A stretch of DNA of 64,000 bases from Opitutia bacterium (GTDB lineage: Bacteria > Verrucomicrobiota > Verrucomicrobiia > Opitutales > Opitutaceae). The stretch is taken from positions 202,334-266,333 of the forward strand of contig JACRHT010000004.1 of NCBI GenBank assembly GCA_016217545.1, given 5' to 3'. A program made the translations under genes and the position numbers. Shown one piece after another: positions 1 through 9,400 of the stretch. The notes below the pieces were generated by a model. That model saw only the letters and a list, made by a program, of their open reading frames with translations. It had not been told where the DNA came from and searched no databases. Positions within the stretch are counted from its first letter, which is position 1; each line of letters starts with the position of its first letter.

Positions 1-534
1 GCGCTGCTCGGAGGTGGCAAGGTCGACGCGGTCGGCGGCGTAGACGCGGGCGATCTCGTTCGCGATGGCGGCGGCGAGTTGCGGCTCGCGGGCCTGGACG
101 TTCAGCTCGATCAGCGAGGTCGCGCGGCGCGACTCGGGCGTGAACATTTTTTTCGTGAGGAACTGATACGTGATCGCGGACGGCCACGCGGCGCCGTCGC
201 CGAACTGGCGGCCGAACACGTCGTTCAGTTTCAGGTTCTCGATGACGCGATAGAGGATCTTTTCCGACTGCAGGATCTCGAATTGGTCCTGGATGAAATA
301 GGGATCGTAGTAGGACGAGTTCTGGTTCTGGAAGAGCTTCACTTCGCTCTCGGGCTTCTCGACGCGGATCTTGGCGGTGGCGAGATACCACTTCGGCAGG
401 AGCGCGGTGACGCCGGCCGTGGTCACGAGCACCAAGCCGAACACCAGCAGCACCAAGGTCAGCCGCAGGCGGAGCAAGCCGACGAAATCAGTCAGTGTCG
501 CGGATCCGTGGCCGGAAGCGGAGGACGATGCCAT
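1..534 (-). CDS. Wzz/chain-length determinant domain protein (C-terminal part outside window)
   Basis: Predicted inner-membrane polysaccharide co-polymerase of the Wzz/GumC family, which sets chain length or couples polymerisation to export of surface polysaccharide. The N-terminus reads MASSSASGHGSATLTDFVGL, followed by one hydrophobic segment (about residues 20-42) and a periplasmic stretch with the typical Wzz pattern of an Arg-Val-Glu-Lys-Pro motif just after the membrane span. The frame is open to the window edge, so only 178 codons are seen and it is unclear whether a C-terminal tyrosine kinase (BY-kinase) follows. It lies 18 bp downstream of the beta-barrel gene on the same strand, so co-transcription is likely. 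The family call is by motif recognition; the exact polymer is unknown. Confidence 0.75.
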   Translation of the reverse strand, partial: MASSSASGHGSATLTDFVGLLRLRLTLVLLVFGLVLVTTAGVTALLPKWYLATAKIRVEKPESEVKLFQNQNSSYYDPYFIQDQFEILQSEKILYRVIENLKLNDVFGRQFGDGAAWPSAITYQFLTKKMFTPESRRATSLIELNVQAREPQLAAAIANEIARVYAADRVDLATSEQR

Positions 535-552
535 TGCGGCGGGGTAAGCCCG

Positions 553-1728
553 TCAGAACGAGAAGCGAGCCGAAACGCCGTAGCGCGTGCGGTCCTGGTC
601 GCGGATCGGGTCGTCCGAAGCGATCTTGTCGGCATCGAGGGTGGCGCTGATCGTCCAGTTCTTCGTGGGCAACCAGGAGAGCGCGAGACCCACGCGGGTG
701 GTGGTCTCGTCCACGTCGGCCACGCCGGTGCGGCCTTGGAGTTGCGACGGTTCCCAAGTCAGCGAACCCGAAGCGGTGACCAACGGCGACAGCCGGTGCT
801 GCACGTTCACGAAGAAGCGGCTCACCTTGGTGTCGGTGAAGCGAACCACGTCGGAGGCCTCTTCGAGCGTGTAAACGTAGCCGCCGGAGACGAAGGAATT
901 CTGGCCATACGTGTAGCGCGTGCTGAGCTCGGCGTAGGGCCCGGTGGTCGAGGCGGCGCCTTCGCGCATGCGGTCTTCGACGCCGCCGCGGAACGTGAGC
1001 GTGACCGCCTCGCTGGGATTGTAGTCGACGCCGCCGAGAACGAAGTGCGAGCGCTTGTCCTTCGTGGCGGAGCCGGCGTCGTAGGCGACGTTCTGGTAAC
1101 GGTATTCGGCCGCGAGCTTCGTCACGGGCAACGCGGCGAAATTCACCTCCAAGCCCGCCAGCTGCTCCATGCGATCGAGCTGCGCGGCGAGCGTGCCGAG
1201 GTCGTAGGCGTAGTTGATGTTGCGATACTTGATCACCACTCCGGTCTTCGGGTTCGCCGCCGTGGTGAAGCGCGCGTTGAACTGGTTCATCTTGAACGAC
1301 TGATCGGTGTTCAAGGTGAGGCCGGCCAGGAGCGACTGCGGGTTCTTCGAGATCTGGTAGCTGTCGCTGACGTCGATGTTGGTCGACGAGCTGAACGCGT
1401 GGGCCACGCGGGCGTTGAGCGCGTGGCTGGTGAGGTTCTTCTTGCCGGGCCGGTCGACGAAGTGGTCGAGGTTGAGATTGTAGCTCGCGGAAACGAAAGT
1501 CTGGTCGTCGACCGACGCGTTGTAAGCCACCGATGGGCTCACCGAATAAACCAAGCTGTCGATCTCACCCGTCGCGGCGCCGAAAATGTTCGAGTCCTGA
1601 TACACCGAAGCGCCCATCTGGAACGACAGCGCCTTGCCCTGTTCCTGCTCGGGAATCGGGGCATAGACGGCAAAGCTCAGGGCGGGAAAAAGCACAGCCA
1701 ACGCGGCCAGGCGAAGCGGAGTGTTCAT
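553..1728 (-). CDS. EpsL-like outer-membrane beta-barrel protein
   Basis: Predicted 391-residue outer-membrane beta-barrel. The chosen ATG gives a clean signal peptide (MNTPLRLAALAVLFPALSFA); an ATG three codons upstream is possible. The mature part alternates polar and aromatic residues in many short strands and ends in RYGVSARFSF, the terminal aromatic typical of BAM-assembled barrels. Barrels of this type (EpsL-like) accompany Wzz and glycosyltransferase genes in exopolysaccharide loci, and here the next gene is Wzz-like and the previous one a GT39-like enzyme. A role in polysaccharide export or anchoring is inferred. It resembles in general design the barrel at 58479-59774, although the two are clearly different proteins. 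Confidence 0.7.
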   Translation of the reverse strand: MNTPLRLAALAVLFPALSFAVYAPIPEQEQGKALSFQMGASVYQDSNIFGAATGEIDSLVYSVSPSVAYNASVDDQTFVSASYNLNLDHFVDRPGKKNLTSHALNARVAHAFSSSTNIDVSDSYQISKNPQSLLAGLTLNTDQSFKMNQFNARFTTAANPKTGVVIKYRNINYAYDLGTLAAQLDRMEQLAGLEVNFAALPVTKLAAEYRYQNVAYDAGSATKDKRSHFVLGGVDYNPSEAVTLTFRGGVEDRMREGAASTTGPYAELSTRYTYGQNSFVSGGYVYTLEEASDVVRFTDTKVSRFFVNVQHRLSPLVTASGSLTWEPSQLQGRTGVADVDETTTRVGLALSWLPTKNWTISATLDADKIASDDPIRDQDRTRYGVSARFSF

Positions 1729-1787
1729 GGTCAACATCGGTGAAAAACCGATGCGCCAGCAAGCCGCCCGCCGGAGCCAGACGCAAA

Positions 1788-3560
1788 TCAATTTCCCCTT
1801 AGCCGAATGGCGGACGGGTCGATCAAAAGCACCATGTTTTCGGTCAGCCGTTGCGGCGGTCCGGAGAGCGGAAAATTCGCCGGCATGCGCCGCGTCACCA
1901 AGCCGGCATAGACCGGCCCCCAACCACCCGTATCGGACAAGGTGCGGATCGCGTCCTCGCGCCGGGCCGCCAGCTCCGTGAAGAACGGCCGGTCGAGCGT
2001 CGCCGGCGTGAGCAGCAAGGCGCCGATCGGCTGTTGCACCGTGATTTCGTAGAAATCGCGCAAGCGCTCCGGCTTCGCCCAGACGCGCTGCTGGCCATAC
2101 CACGCCGTGCCCGCCGGCACGTCGGCGGCGATCGCCACGCCCGGCATGAACCGCGACTGCGCATCGCGCTTCAGCTCGATGAAGAGATTCGGGTAATACG
2201 GCGGGTAATAGAAATGGATTTTCCGCGGCTCCAGGCAGTCGCGCACGAGCGGCAGCGCCTGCAACGCCAGCAATCCGGCCGCGACCCAACGCCACCGCGG
2301 TGCCAGCGCCCCCTGGCTGCCCACCAATACCGAGAAAAAGCCCGCGCCGAACACGATCAACAGCGGCGCCAGATAATAGGCCGGCAGCCGCGGGCTTTCC
2401 CCCGCGCTGAAGAACGGCTGGCCCGCCAGCAGGACCAGCAACGTCGCCGCGAAGCACCACCGCACCCGATTCGCGGGCGCATGCCGGAACTGATACGCCA
2501 GCCCCGCCACGAAAAACGCGGTGAACAGCAACCCGCCGCCCGACCAGATGCGCTCCTTCAGGTTGCGCTCCATGCCGGTGAGGCCCTTGTTGCCGAGTTT
2601 CTTCAGGTCGAGGCCGATGTATTCCACCGTCGCCGTCGTGCGCGCCGCGCTGGGCAAAGCCGTGTTGTCGTCCGCCTTCAACGCGAGGTTCTGCCACGCC
2701 AGCCCGAGCGGGTGGCCAACCACCACGACGTTGCGGACCAACCAAGGCGCAACCAGCAACACGAACGTCGCCGCGAAAACCCCGAGCGCCGGCCAGCGCG
2801 CCGCGCCGCGCAGGCGCCAAGCCAGGTAGGCCACGAGCGGCAACGCCACCAGTCCCGCCGAATACTCCGCGAGAAACAGCAACGCCGCTCCCGCACCCAT
2901 CGCCGCCATCCGCCCCGCCAGCGCGCGATTCCAAGCGGGCGTCTCCGCCCAGCCGTCTTCGCCGCCTGCGAGCACCAGGAAAATCGCCAGCGCCAGCACC
3001 ATCATCAACGGCATCCCGCTGACTACCACCGTTTGTTGCCACAGCGTCACGGACACCGCCGCGCCCAGCGTCGCGAGCCACGCGACTGGCGCGTCGAACA
3101 ACTGCCGCGCGAGTCGCCACACCAGCGCCATGCCGAGCCAGAACAGCGCGAGATTCACCGCCAGCACCACGTAGTCCGGCGCCCAGCCGTTCGGCGGTTC
3201 CGGCACGTGCGACCAAATGCTCGCTGGCGCGATCTTGAAGGCCGCCGCGAGGACCAGCGGATAGAGCGGCGCATGCGCGAGCTCAGGATAAAGCTGCGTC
3301 TCGCTCAACGGCACGCCGCGCGCCTTCATCACCGCGTAAGTTTGCGGGTAATTCACGCGCGTCGTGAACCCCTGCCCTTGCGCGATCTGCCGGCCCAGCT
3401 CGGCCTGCTGCAGCGTCCACTCGTTCGGCACGCCGTGAAACTGCTTCCACGAAAACACCGCGGTCAGCAGCAGCGCGCCGACCGCCAGCGCCACGCCGCG
3501 CAACCACCGCGCGCCGGCTCCCTGCTCCAGCCAATGGATGAACTCCTGCGTCGACTTCAT
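1788..3560 (-). CDS. Polytopic membrane protein, probable glycosyltransferase family 39 (ArnT/PMT-like)
   Basis: 590-residue protein with about ten to eleven hydrophobic segments in its first 400 residues and a soluble C-terminal part of about 170 residues. This is the layout of lipid-linked-sugar glycosyltransferases (GT39/PMT/ArnT), which transfer sugars from polyprenyl phosphate donors on the periplasmic side. The first periplasmic loop after TM1 contains acidic and charged residues, as expected for the catalytic loop, but I cannot identify the catalytic Asp with certainty. It starts 10 bp after the stop of the NtrC-type regulator and is followed by the barrel and Wzz genes, all on the same strand, so a role in exopolysaccharide assembly is inferred. 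An unrelated membrane protein of unknown function is the alternative. Confidence 0.6.
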   Translation of the reverse strand: MKSTQEFIHWLEQGAGARWLRGVALAVGALLLTAVFSWKQFHGVPNEWTLQQAELGRQIAQGQGFTTRVNYPQTYAVMKARGVPLSETQLYPELAHAPLYPLVLAAAFKIAPASIWSHVPEPPNGWAPDYVVLAVNLALFWLGMALVWRLARQLFDAPVAWLATLGAAVSVTLWQQTVVVSGMPLMMVLALAIFLVLAGGEDGWAETPAWNRALAGRMAAMGAGAALLFLAEYSAGLVALPLVAYLAWRLRGAARWPALGVFAATFVLLVAPWLVRNVVVVGHPLGLAWQNLALKADDNTALPSAARTTATVEYIGLDLKKLGNKGLTGMERNLKERIWSGGGLLFTAFFVAGLAYQFRHAPANRVRWCFAATLLVLLAGQPFFSAGESPRLPAYYLAPLLIVFGAGFFSVLVGSQGALAPRWRWVAAGLLALQALPLVRDCLEPRKIHFYYPPYYPNLFIELKRDAQSRFMPGVAIAADVPAGTAWYGQQRVWAKPERLRDFYEITVQQPIGALLLTPATLDRPFFTELAARREDAIRTLSDTGGWGPVYAGLVTRRMPANFPLSGPPQRLTENMVLLIDPSAIRLRGN

Positions 3561-3570
3561 CGCGCCGCGC

Positions 3571-4941
3571 TCAGCGGTCCACCACGTCGAGTTCCGGCCA
3601 TTGCGCGATCTTGCGATGCAGCGTGCGGCGGCTGATGCCCATCATTTCGGCGGCCTTGGTGCGGTTGCCGCGCGCCTTGATCAGCGCCTCGCGCAGCAAG
3701 CGCTTCTCGTTCTCCTCGACCGAAAGCGGATTCGTCGGCGGATGAGCCGCGAGCGCCGGCGGCATCGTGGGATCGCCACGGTATTTCGGCTCCAACTCGA
3801 ACTCGCTCAACGTCCCGCCGCGCTGGAGCACGACGATGTTCTCGGCAAAGTTGCGCAGCTCGCGGATGTTGCCCGGCCAGCCGTAGCGCTGGAGATGCTG
3901 CATCGCGCCGGGCTCGATCGTGATCGGCTCATAGCCGTTTTCCTTGGCGTAGAGCTTCACGAAATGCTCGAGCAACACCGGGATGTCGTCGGACCGCTCG
4001 CGCAGCGCCGGCGTGGTGATGCGCACGACGTTGAGGCGGAAAAAGAGGTCTTCGCGGAACTTCCCGTCCTTCACCATCTGTTCGAGGTTGCGGTTGGTCG
4101 CGGCCACGAGCCGCACGTCGACCGTCATCGTCTTCGTGCTGCCGATGCGCTCGAAGCTCTTCGTTTCGAGAAACCGCAACAGCTTCACCTGGATCTCGGG
4201 ACCGATCTCGCCGATCTCATCGAGGAAAACCGTGCCTCCGTCCGCCGCCTCGAAACGCCCGATGCGCCGGTCGGTGGCGCCGGTGAAGGCCCCTTTCTCG
4301 TGACCGAACAATTCGCTCTCGAGCAACGTCGCCGGCAACGCCGCGCAATGCACCGGCACGAACGCCGCGCGCGCGCGCGGGCTCGCTTGGTGGATCGCTT
4401 GCGCGATCAGTTCCTTGCCCGTGCCGGTCTCGCCTTCGATCAGGATCGTGGCGCGCGAGGGCGCGACGAGCTTCACGCGCTCGATCACCTGCGCGAGCCG
4501 GGCCGAGTGCCCGACGATGCCCTCCATCGAGAACTTCTCGTCCAGCCGCTCGTGCAGCTGCTTCACCTCGACCTCGAGCGTCCGCGTCTTGAGCGCACGC
4601 TGGATGAGGATTTCGAGCCGCTCGATGTTCACCGGCTTGGTCAGGAAATCCACCGCGCCGCGCTTCATCGCCTCGACCGCCGAATCGATGCTGCCGTAGG
4701 CGGTCATCATGATCACGGCCGGCTTGTTCGCGAGCGTCAGGGCCTTGTCGATGACCTTCAGGCCGCTTTTGCCGGGCATGCGGAGATCGGTGACGATCAC
4801 GTCGAACTCCTGCGCATCCATCAGGTTGAAGCCCTCGTCCGCGCTGGCCGCGACCGACACATCGTAGTTGTCCTGCAACGCCTGTTGCAGCCCCTCTCGG
4901 GTGTGCTTCTCGTCGTCGACGATCAATACACTCGGCACCAT
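3571..4941 (-). CDS. Sigma-54-dependent response regulator, NtrC family
   Basis: 456-residue transcription activator. Order of domains: receiver (residues 1-115, phospho-acceptor Asp52 in VTDLRMPG), AAA+ sigma-54 activation domain with Walker A GETGTGKE (170-177) and the sigma-54-contacting GAFTGA loop (217-222), and a C-terminal Fis-type helix-turn-helix (NRTKAAEMMGISRRTLHRKI). All key motifs are intact. The ATG chosen begins MVPSVLIVDDEK, right at the receiver fold. It is the first gene of the four-gene minus-strand block, so it may control the polysaccharide genes, as PrsR-type activators do in other EPS loci (inference). No kinase is adjacent; the soluble NtrB-like kinase at 10306-11478 is a candidate partner. 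Confidence 0.93.
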   Translation of the reverse strand: MVPSVLIVDDEKHTREGLQQALQDNYDVSVAASADEGFNLMDAQEFDVIVTDLRMPGKSGLKVIDKALTLANKPAVIMMTAYGSIDSAVEAMKRGAVDFLTKPVNIERLEILIQRALKTRTLEVEVKQLHERLDEKFSMEGIVGHSARLAQVIERVKLVAPSRATILIEGETGTGKELIAQAIHQASPRARAAFVPVHCAALPATLLESELFGHEKGAFTGATDRRIGRFEAADGGTVFLDEIGEIGPEIQVKLLRFLETKSFERIGSTKTMTVDVRLVAATNRNLEQMVKDGKFREDLFFRLNVVRITTPALRERSDDIPVLLEHFVKLYAKENGYEPITIEPGAMQHLQRYGWPGNIRELRNFAENIVVLQRGGTLSEFELEPKYRGDPTMPPALAAHPPTNPLSVEENEKRLLREALIKARGNRTKAAEMMGISRRTLHRKIAQWPELDVVDR

Positions 4942-5044
4942 GCCGCGATGAAGCCCCCCGCTCCCGACCCGGTCAACGGCAATCGAGACGCGATGGCACA
5001 CCTCCACGCTGGCCAATCGGCCAAGGCCACGCCAAAACCTCGGC

Positions 5045-5659
5045 ATGCCCCACGCCGCCGACCCACGCATCGACGCCTACCTCGCCAAAGCCGCGCCCTT
5101 CGCGCGCCCCATCCTCGCCCACGTCCGTGCCCTCGTGCACCGCGCCGTGCCCGACGCCGCGGAGACCATCAAGTGGGGCATGCCTTTCTTCACCGTCGAC
5201 GGCACGCCACTCTGCAATCTCGCCGCTTTCAAGGCCCACGCCGCGTTCGGTTTCTGGCGTCGCGACATCACGGATGAGTTTGAGAAATTGCACGCCAACG
5301 GCACCGCCATGGGCGCCGCCGGCCGCATCACGAACCTCGCCGATCTGCCGCCCGACAAAGTCGTCATCGCCTTCCTCAAAAAAGCTGCCGAGCGCACGCG
5401 CACCGGCCTGCCGCCGCGCCCGAAACGCCAGGTCGCCCCGCGCCGCACGCTGCGCGTGCCCGCCGATCTCGCTGCCGCATTGAAGAAAAACAAAGCCGCC
5501 GCGACGTGCTGGGAAAATTTCAGTTACAGTCACCGCAAGGAATACCTCGAGTGGATCACCGAGGCGAAACGCCCCGAGACGCGCGCCAAGCGTATCGCTA
5601 CCGCGCTCGCCTGGCTGGCCGAAGGCAAGGCGCGTAACTGGAAATACGCGCACTGCTGA
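5045..5659 (+). CDS. DUF1801/YdeI (OmpD-associated) family protein
   Basis: 204-residue soluble protein. The N-terminal part (about 10-115) matches the DUF1801/YdhG fold, with the signature around ETIKWGMPFF and FGFWRRD. The C-terminal part ends with the YdeI/OmpD-associated pattern, WENFSYSHRKEYLEWITEAK followed by RIATALAWLAEGKARNWKY. The biochemical function of the family is not established; E. coli YdeI is linked to stress and bacteriocin or antimicrobial-peptide tolerance. The gene is transcribed divergently from the NtrC-type regulator across about 100 bp and has no obvious operon partner. Confidence 0.85.
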   Translation: MPHAADPRIDAYLAKAAPFARPILAHVRALVHRAVPDAAETIKWGMPFFTVDGTPLCNLAAFKAHAAFGFWRRDITDEFEKLHANGTAMGAAGRITNLADLPPDKVVIAFLKKAAERTRTGLPPRPKRQVAPRRTLRVPADLAAALKKNKAAATCWENFSYSHRKEYLEWITEAKRPETRAKRIATALAWLAEGKARNWKYAHC

Positions 5660-5789
5660 AGCCACACCGCCCGGTCGACGCCGCGACGGCTCCGGCAAAT
5701 TCCCGTGCGGCACCGCGGGATTTCCCCGCAATCCAGCCCTCCCCTTTCCCGTGACGGAACGACCCCGGTCGGCCGGCGTCCCACGCGCC

Positions 5790-5939
5790 ATGACCCGACT
5801 GCACCCGTGCCTTCTCCGCTGGCTTGCCTTGGCCGCCACCGCAATTCTGGTCCTGTTGGCCGCCGGTTGCGCCTCCATGCCCATGAACAGCCCCAGCGCA
5901 CTCCCGAACGCACAACACGGCACCACCGCGGCGCCCTGA
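5790..5939 (+). CDS. Small predicted lipoprotein
   Basis: 49-residue protein beginning MTRLHPCLLRWLALAA, with a lipobox LLAAGC close to residue 30. After lipidation only about 20 residues would remain (ASMPMNSPSALPNAQHG region). An in-frame ATG 13 codons upstream is less likely because it would put an unusual charged stretch before the signal sequence. The next gene, 41 bp downstream, also encodes a lipoprotein. Function unknown; it could be an entericidin-like small membrane lipoprotein, but there is no specific match. Confidence 0.55.
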   Translation: MTRLHPCLLRWLALAATAILVLLAAGCASMPMNSPSALPNAQHGTTAAP

Positions 5940-5980
5940 GCGCGGTTGCGCTTCGGCCGATTTGGGCGGAAAGTCCCCGC

Positions 5981-6838
5981 ATGGCTCCCCCGCGCGCGCT
6001 CCCCGTCCTGCTTCTCGCCAGCGTCGTGTGGCTGGCGTCGTGCTCGACTCCGCCCCCGCCGCGAGTCGTCAGTCGCGTGGCCCCCCGCGTCAACACCGCG
6101 CTGCTCATCACCTCCGACGATGGACAGCTCACCGCTGAACAGCTCGAAGCCAAACGCGGCGAGATCGTCCGCTACCTCACCGAGCGCGGCCTGCTCTTGC
6201 CGGGCGATGTGCTCTTAAGCGATGCGGCGGCCGCCGACCGCATCATCCGCGTCTCCGTCGCGCCCAGCGGCGGATTCAAGGTCACCGTCTTCAATCCCGG
6301 CAACGTCGGCACCGCCTACTCGGCACCGGCGCGCGACTCCGCCGCCTACTCCACCGCGCCACTCTCGACGCGCTACGACCCGTTCTTCGATTTCGGCTAC
6401 TCCTACAGTCCCTGGCCCGAGTTCGGCTACTATCCCTACCGACCGCGCAACGACCTGCGGCCCCACTACCCGCCCGATTATCTGAAACCCGTCGAACCGC
6501 GCCGGCCTCCGCCACCGCCGGTGGTCGTCACGCCCGTTCCTCCCCCGCCGATTCGCCCGCACCGGCCGCACGATCGCGATCACCGGCCCGGCGAGCCCGT
6601 GCCGCCGCGGCGTCCCGACGCGCATGACCGCAACCACGACGGTGTGCCCGATACGCGCGACCGCGGCGATCACCCGCGTCCGCATTCGCCGCCCCCGCCG
6701 TCATCGCCACCACGTCCCGAAACTCACGTCCCCGTTCCTCCGCCACCGCCGCGCCCGGCGCCGACACCTCCGCCCGCGCCCGAACGCAATCGCGACAAGG
6801 ACGATCCGCGGAACAACACGAGCGACCGCGAACGCTGA
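5981..6838 (+). CDS. Proline-rich lipoprotein with a single calcium-loop-like motif
   Basis: 285-residue predicted lipoprotein. The signal peptide MAPPRALPVLLLASVVWLAS is followed by Cys21. Residues about 35-125 form an ordered domain (starting TALLITSDDGQLTAEQLEAK), followed by a Tyr/Pro-rich stretch and then more than 100 residues of low-complexity Pro/Arg/His sequence. Inside the latter sits HDRNHDGVPDTRDRGD, which has the DxNxDGxxD spacing of thrombospondin type-3 or EF-hand calcium loops. The ATG is preceded by a purine-rich GGCGGAAAG. The extended proline-rich tail suggests a periplasm-spanning or wall-proximal role (inference). Function unknown. Confidence 0.7.
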   Translation: MAPPRALPVLLLASVVWLASCSTPPPPRVVSRVAPRVNTALLITSDDGQLTAEQLEAKRGEIVRYLTERGLLLPGDVLLSDAAAADRIIRVSVAPSGGFKVTVFNPGNVGTAYSAPARDSAAYSTAPLSTRYDPFFDFGYSYSPWPEFGYYPYRPRNDLRPHYPPDYLKPVEPRRPPPPPVVVTPVPPPPIRPHRPHDRDHRPGEPVPPRRPDAHDRNHDGVPDTRDRGDHPRPHSPPPPSSPPRPETHVPVPPPPPRPAPTPPPAPERNRDKDDPRNNTSDRER

Positions 6839-6857
6839 GCCCCCTCGCCGCACCGGC

Positions 6858-8300
6858 TCACGCCGGCACGCGCTGCTCCGTCACCCAGCGGTGGATGCCT
6901 TGCGCCGCCTTCCGCCCGTCTCGCACCGCGTGCACGACGAGGCTCGGACCGCGCACTGAGTCGCCGCCGGCAAACACGCCCGCGACGCTGGTCATCTGGT
7001 TACGATCGACCTTCAAGCCGTCCCAGTCGTCCACCTCGATCTGCGCGAACGCGCTGCCCTCGGGCCACGGCACCGGATCGAAACCGTAGGCGACGAGCAC
7101 GATGTCCGCCGCGATCGCGAATTCCGAGTTCGGCACCGCACGCGGCTTGCGCCGGCCGGACGCGTCGGGCGCACCGAGCTCCATGCGCGTGCACCGCACC
7201 TCGATCACGTCGCCGTTCGCATTGCCGACGACTTCCGTCGGGTTGGTGAGAAACAGGAAACGCGCGCCCTCCTCCGTCGCGTTGGCGTATTCCTTGCGGC
7301 TGCCCGGCATGTTCGCGAGGTCGCGGCGATAGACGCACGTCACCTCGCTCGCGCCGCTGCGCAGCGCCGTCCGCAAACAATCCATCGCCGTGTCGCCGCC
7401 ACCGAGCACGACCACGCGCTTGCCCGTCACGTCGACCTGCGCGCCTTCCGCGAGCGGCGAGTCGACGTTCTTCGGAATCAGGAACGGCAGCGCGTCAACG
7501 ATGCCGTGCAAATTCGCGCCCGGGATATCGAGCGGCTTCGGCTTCTGCGCGCCGACGCCGAGGAAGATCGCGTCGAACTTCTCGCGCATTTCCTCCAGCG
7601 CAACGTCCCAACCGACGCGCACACCCAGCTTGAATTCCACGCCGCGCCGCACGAGCAGATCGACGCGGCGCTCGACCACATGCTTCTCGAGCTTGAACGC
7701 CGGGATGCCATTCACCAGCAAGCCGCCGGGAATCAACTGCGACTCGAAGACCGTGACGCCGTAGCCGAGCTTCGCGAGTTCGTCCGCGCACGCGAGTCCG
7801 CCCGGGCCGGAGCCGACCACCGCCACCCGCCGGCCGTTCGCGGGCGCCTGCAGGAGTTCGAAACCGCCGTGCCGGAACGCGTATTCGTTGATGAACCGCT
7901 CGACGGCGCCGATCGCCACCGCGTCCGTCTTCGAGGTGAGGATGCACGAACCCTCGCAGAGTTTCTCCTGCGGACACACGCGGGAGCAGATCTCCGGCAT
8001 GTTGCTCGTGCTGCGCGACAGCGCGGCCGCCCCGAGAAAATCGCCCGCCGCCGTCAGCGCCAGCCATTCGGGGATGCGGTTGTTGAGCGGGCACGCCTGC
8101 ACGCAGCCGGGCGTCGGACACTGGATGCAACGCGCCGCCTGCGCGCGCACGGTCGCCTCGTCGAACTCACGGTAGATCTCGTGAAAATCCGCCACACGTT
8201 CCTCCGCGGTCCGCTTCGGGGGCGAAGCGCGCCCGATGGTGGACCACGCATACTTGGACGTCTGGGGTTGGAGCTGCGGCGGCATCGTGGACTCCGGCAT
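6858..8300 (-). CDS. gltD: Glutamate synthase small-subunit-type NAD(P)H oxidoreductase (GltD-like)
   Basis: 480-residue flavoprotein of the GltD family, which passes electrons from NAD(P)H via FAD and Fe-S clusters to a partner subunit. The N-terminal cluster-binding cysteines are Cys58, 61, 66 and 70 (CIQCPTPGCVQACPLNNR), with a second Cys set near VCPQEKLCEGSC. Dinucleotide folds follow at VAVVGSGPGGLACADEL (FAD) and RVVVLGGGDTAMDC (NADPH), and the typical end is VAGVFAGGDSVRGPSLVVHA. There is no gltB next to it, so it may serve another partner (GltD-like proteins also act in other oxidoreductases). The ATG giving MPESTMPPQL was chosen; a second Met lies five codons on. Confidence 0.88.
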   Translation of the reverse strand: MPESTMPPQLQPQTSKYAWSTIGRASPPKRTAEERVADFHEIYREFDEATVRAQAARCIQCPTPGCVQACPLNNRIPEWLALTAAGDFLGAAALSRSTSNMPEICSRVCPQEKLCEGSCILTSKTDAVAIGAVERFINEYAFRHGGFELLQAPANGRRVAVVGSGPGGLACADELAKLGYGVTVFESQLIPGGLLVNGIPAFKLEKHVVERRVDLLVRRGVEFKLGVRVGWDVALEEMREKFDAIFLGVGAQKPKPLDIPGANLHGIVDALPFLIPKNVDSPLAEGAQVDVTGKRVVVLGGGDTAMDCLRTALRSGASEVTCVYRRDLANMPGSRKEYANATEEGARFLFLTNPTEVVGNANGDVIEVRCTRMELGAPDASGRRKPRAVPNSEFAIAADIVLVAYGFDPVPWPEGSAFAQIEVDDWDGLKVDRNQMTSVAGVFAGGDSVRGPSLVVHAVRDGRKAAQGIHRWVTEQRVPA

Positions 8301-8449
8301 CGTGATTGTGCCCTGTCGTGGAAGATGTTGCGCCTCGCGGTTTGCGTAAGGCTGCGCACGTCTTGCGGCGCGGCCGTCACCCCCATCGACACAATCCACC
8401 GGCGCTTCACCGCGGACATCGCGCACGCCGCCCGGCGCCGGCGTGCGGA

Positions 8450-9400
8450 TCAAAGGTGCCGCTTGCGAAACTGCGCGGGCGTGAGCCCGGTTTCCCGCGA
8501 AAAGATCGTCCGAAAAAACGCCGGCTGCGAAAACCCGCAACGATCGGCGACTGCGTCAACGGTCAGCCGTTCGTCGGTTAGCAACTCTTTCGCCTGCTCG
8601 ATGCGTTTCAACTGCAGGTATTTTCCCGGCGAGACTCCATAGGTTTCGTCGAAGGCGCGATGGAACGTGCGGACGCTCATGCGGCAGATTTCCGCCATCT
8701 CGGGAATCGTCGGCGGCCGGGCCAGTTTCGCCGCGATGACCTTTTCGAGTGCCTCGAATTTCTCCCGATTGCGCGGCTGGAGCACCAACGTGGTCGCATA
8801 GGCGGATTGCTTCTCGCGGACGCTGTCCGCCAGCAGATGGCGCCCGAGCTCCCGGCAAAACGACCGGTCGCAATGCCGGCCCACGATGTGCAGCGCGAGA
8901 TCGACCGCCGACAGCAACCCGCCCGCCGTCACAAACCCGGGCTGCTCGCACAGCAACGCGCGCGGATTCCACCGCACCTGCGGAAACCGCTTCGCCGCGA
9001 ACTCCGCCCAACGCCAGTGCGTCGTCGCCTCGAGCCCGTCGAGGAGCCCGGCCCCCGCTGGCAGGAAACTCCCCAGACACGCCGCCGCGATCGTCAGCTC
9101 CCGCCGGTGCGCCCCGACGAGGAAGCGCGACTCGCCATCGTCGACCTCGAAGTCGCCCGAGAACCCCTCCATCGGCGGCACCAGCAGATAGCCCCGCGTA
9201 GGGAGCCGGCGCGCCACACGCGGCAACGTTAGCCCGTGCTTGAAACGATAGGGCCCCGCGCGATCCGCGACAAACTCCGGCGCAAAGACCGCGCGACCGG
9301 ACAACCGATTCGCCACTTCAAAGACCATTTCCAAGAGCAGCGCGAAGCCGAGCGAACTCCGGCGGTGCAGATAAATCGAGAGGGGAACGGGTGATGGCAT
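8450..9400 (-). CDS. GlxA-type AraC family transcriptional regulator with DJ-1/PfpI domain
   Basis: 316-residue regulator: an N-terminal DJ-1/PfpI-like (class I glutamine amidotransferase-like) domain over about residues 1-180 and a C-terminal AraC domain with two helix-turn-helices (IPEMAEICRMSVRTFHRAFD and VDAVADRCGFSQPAFFRTIF). Such proteins are usually ligand-responsive activators of nearby genes. The DJ-1 nucleophile region reads TIAAACLGSFLPAGAG, with a Cys preserved but no clear catalytic triad, as is common in GlxA. It is divergent from the metallo-beta-lactamase-fold gene across only 67 bp, so that gene is the most likely target. Confidence 0.9.
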   Translation of the reverse strand: MPSPVPLSIYLHRRSSLGFALLLEMVFEVANRLSGRAVFAPEFVADRAGPYRFKHGLTLPRVARRLPTRGYLLVPPMEGFSGDFEVDDGESRFLVGAHRRELTIAAACLGSFLPAGAGLLDGLEATTHWRWAEFAAKRFPQVRWNPRALLCEQPGFVTAGGLLSAVDLALHIVGRHCDRSFCRELGRHLLADSVREKQSAYATTLVLQPRNREKFEALEKVIAAKLARPPTIPEMAEICRMSVRTFHRAFDETYGVSPGKYLQLKRIEQAKELLTDERLTVDAVADRCGFSQPAFFRTIFSRETGLTPAQFRKRHL

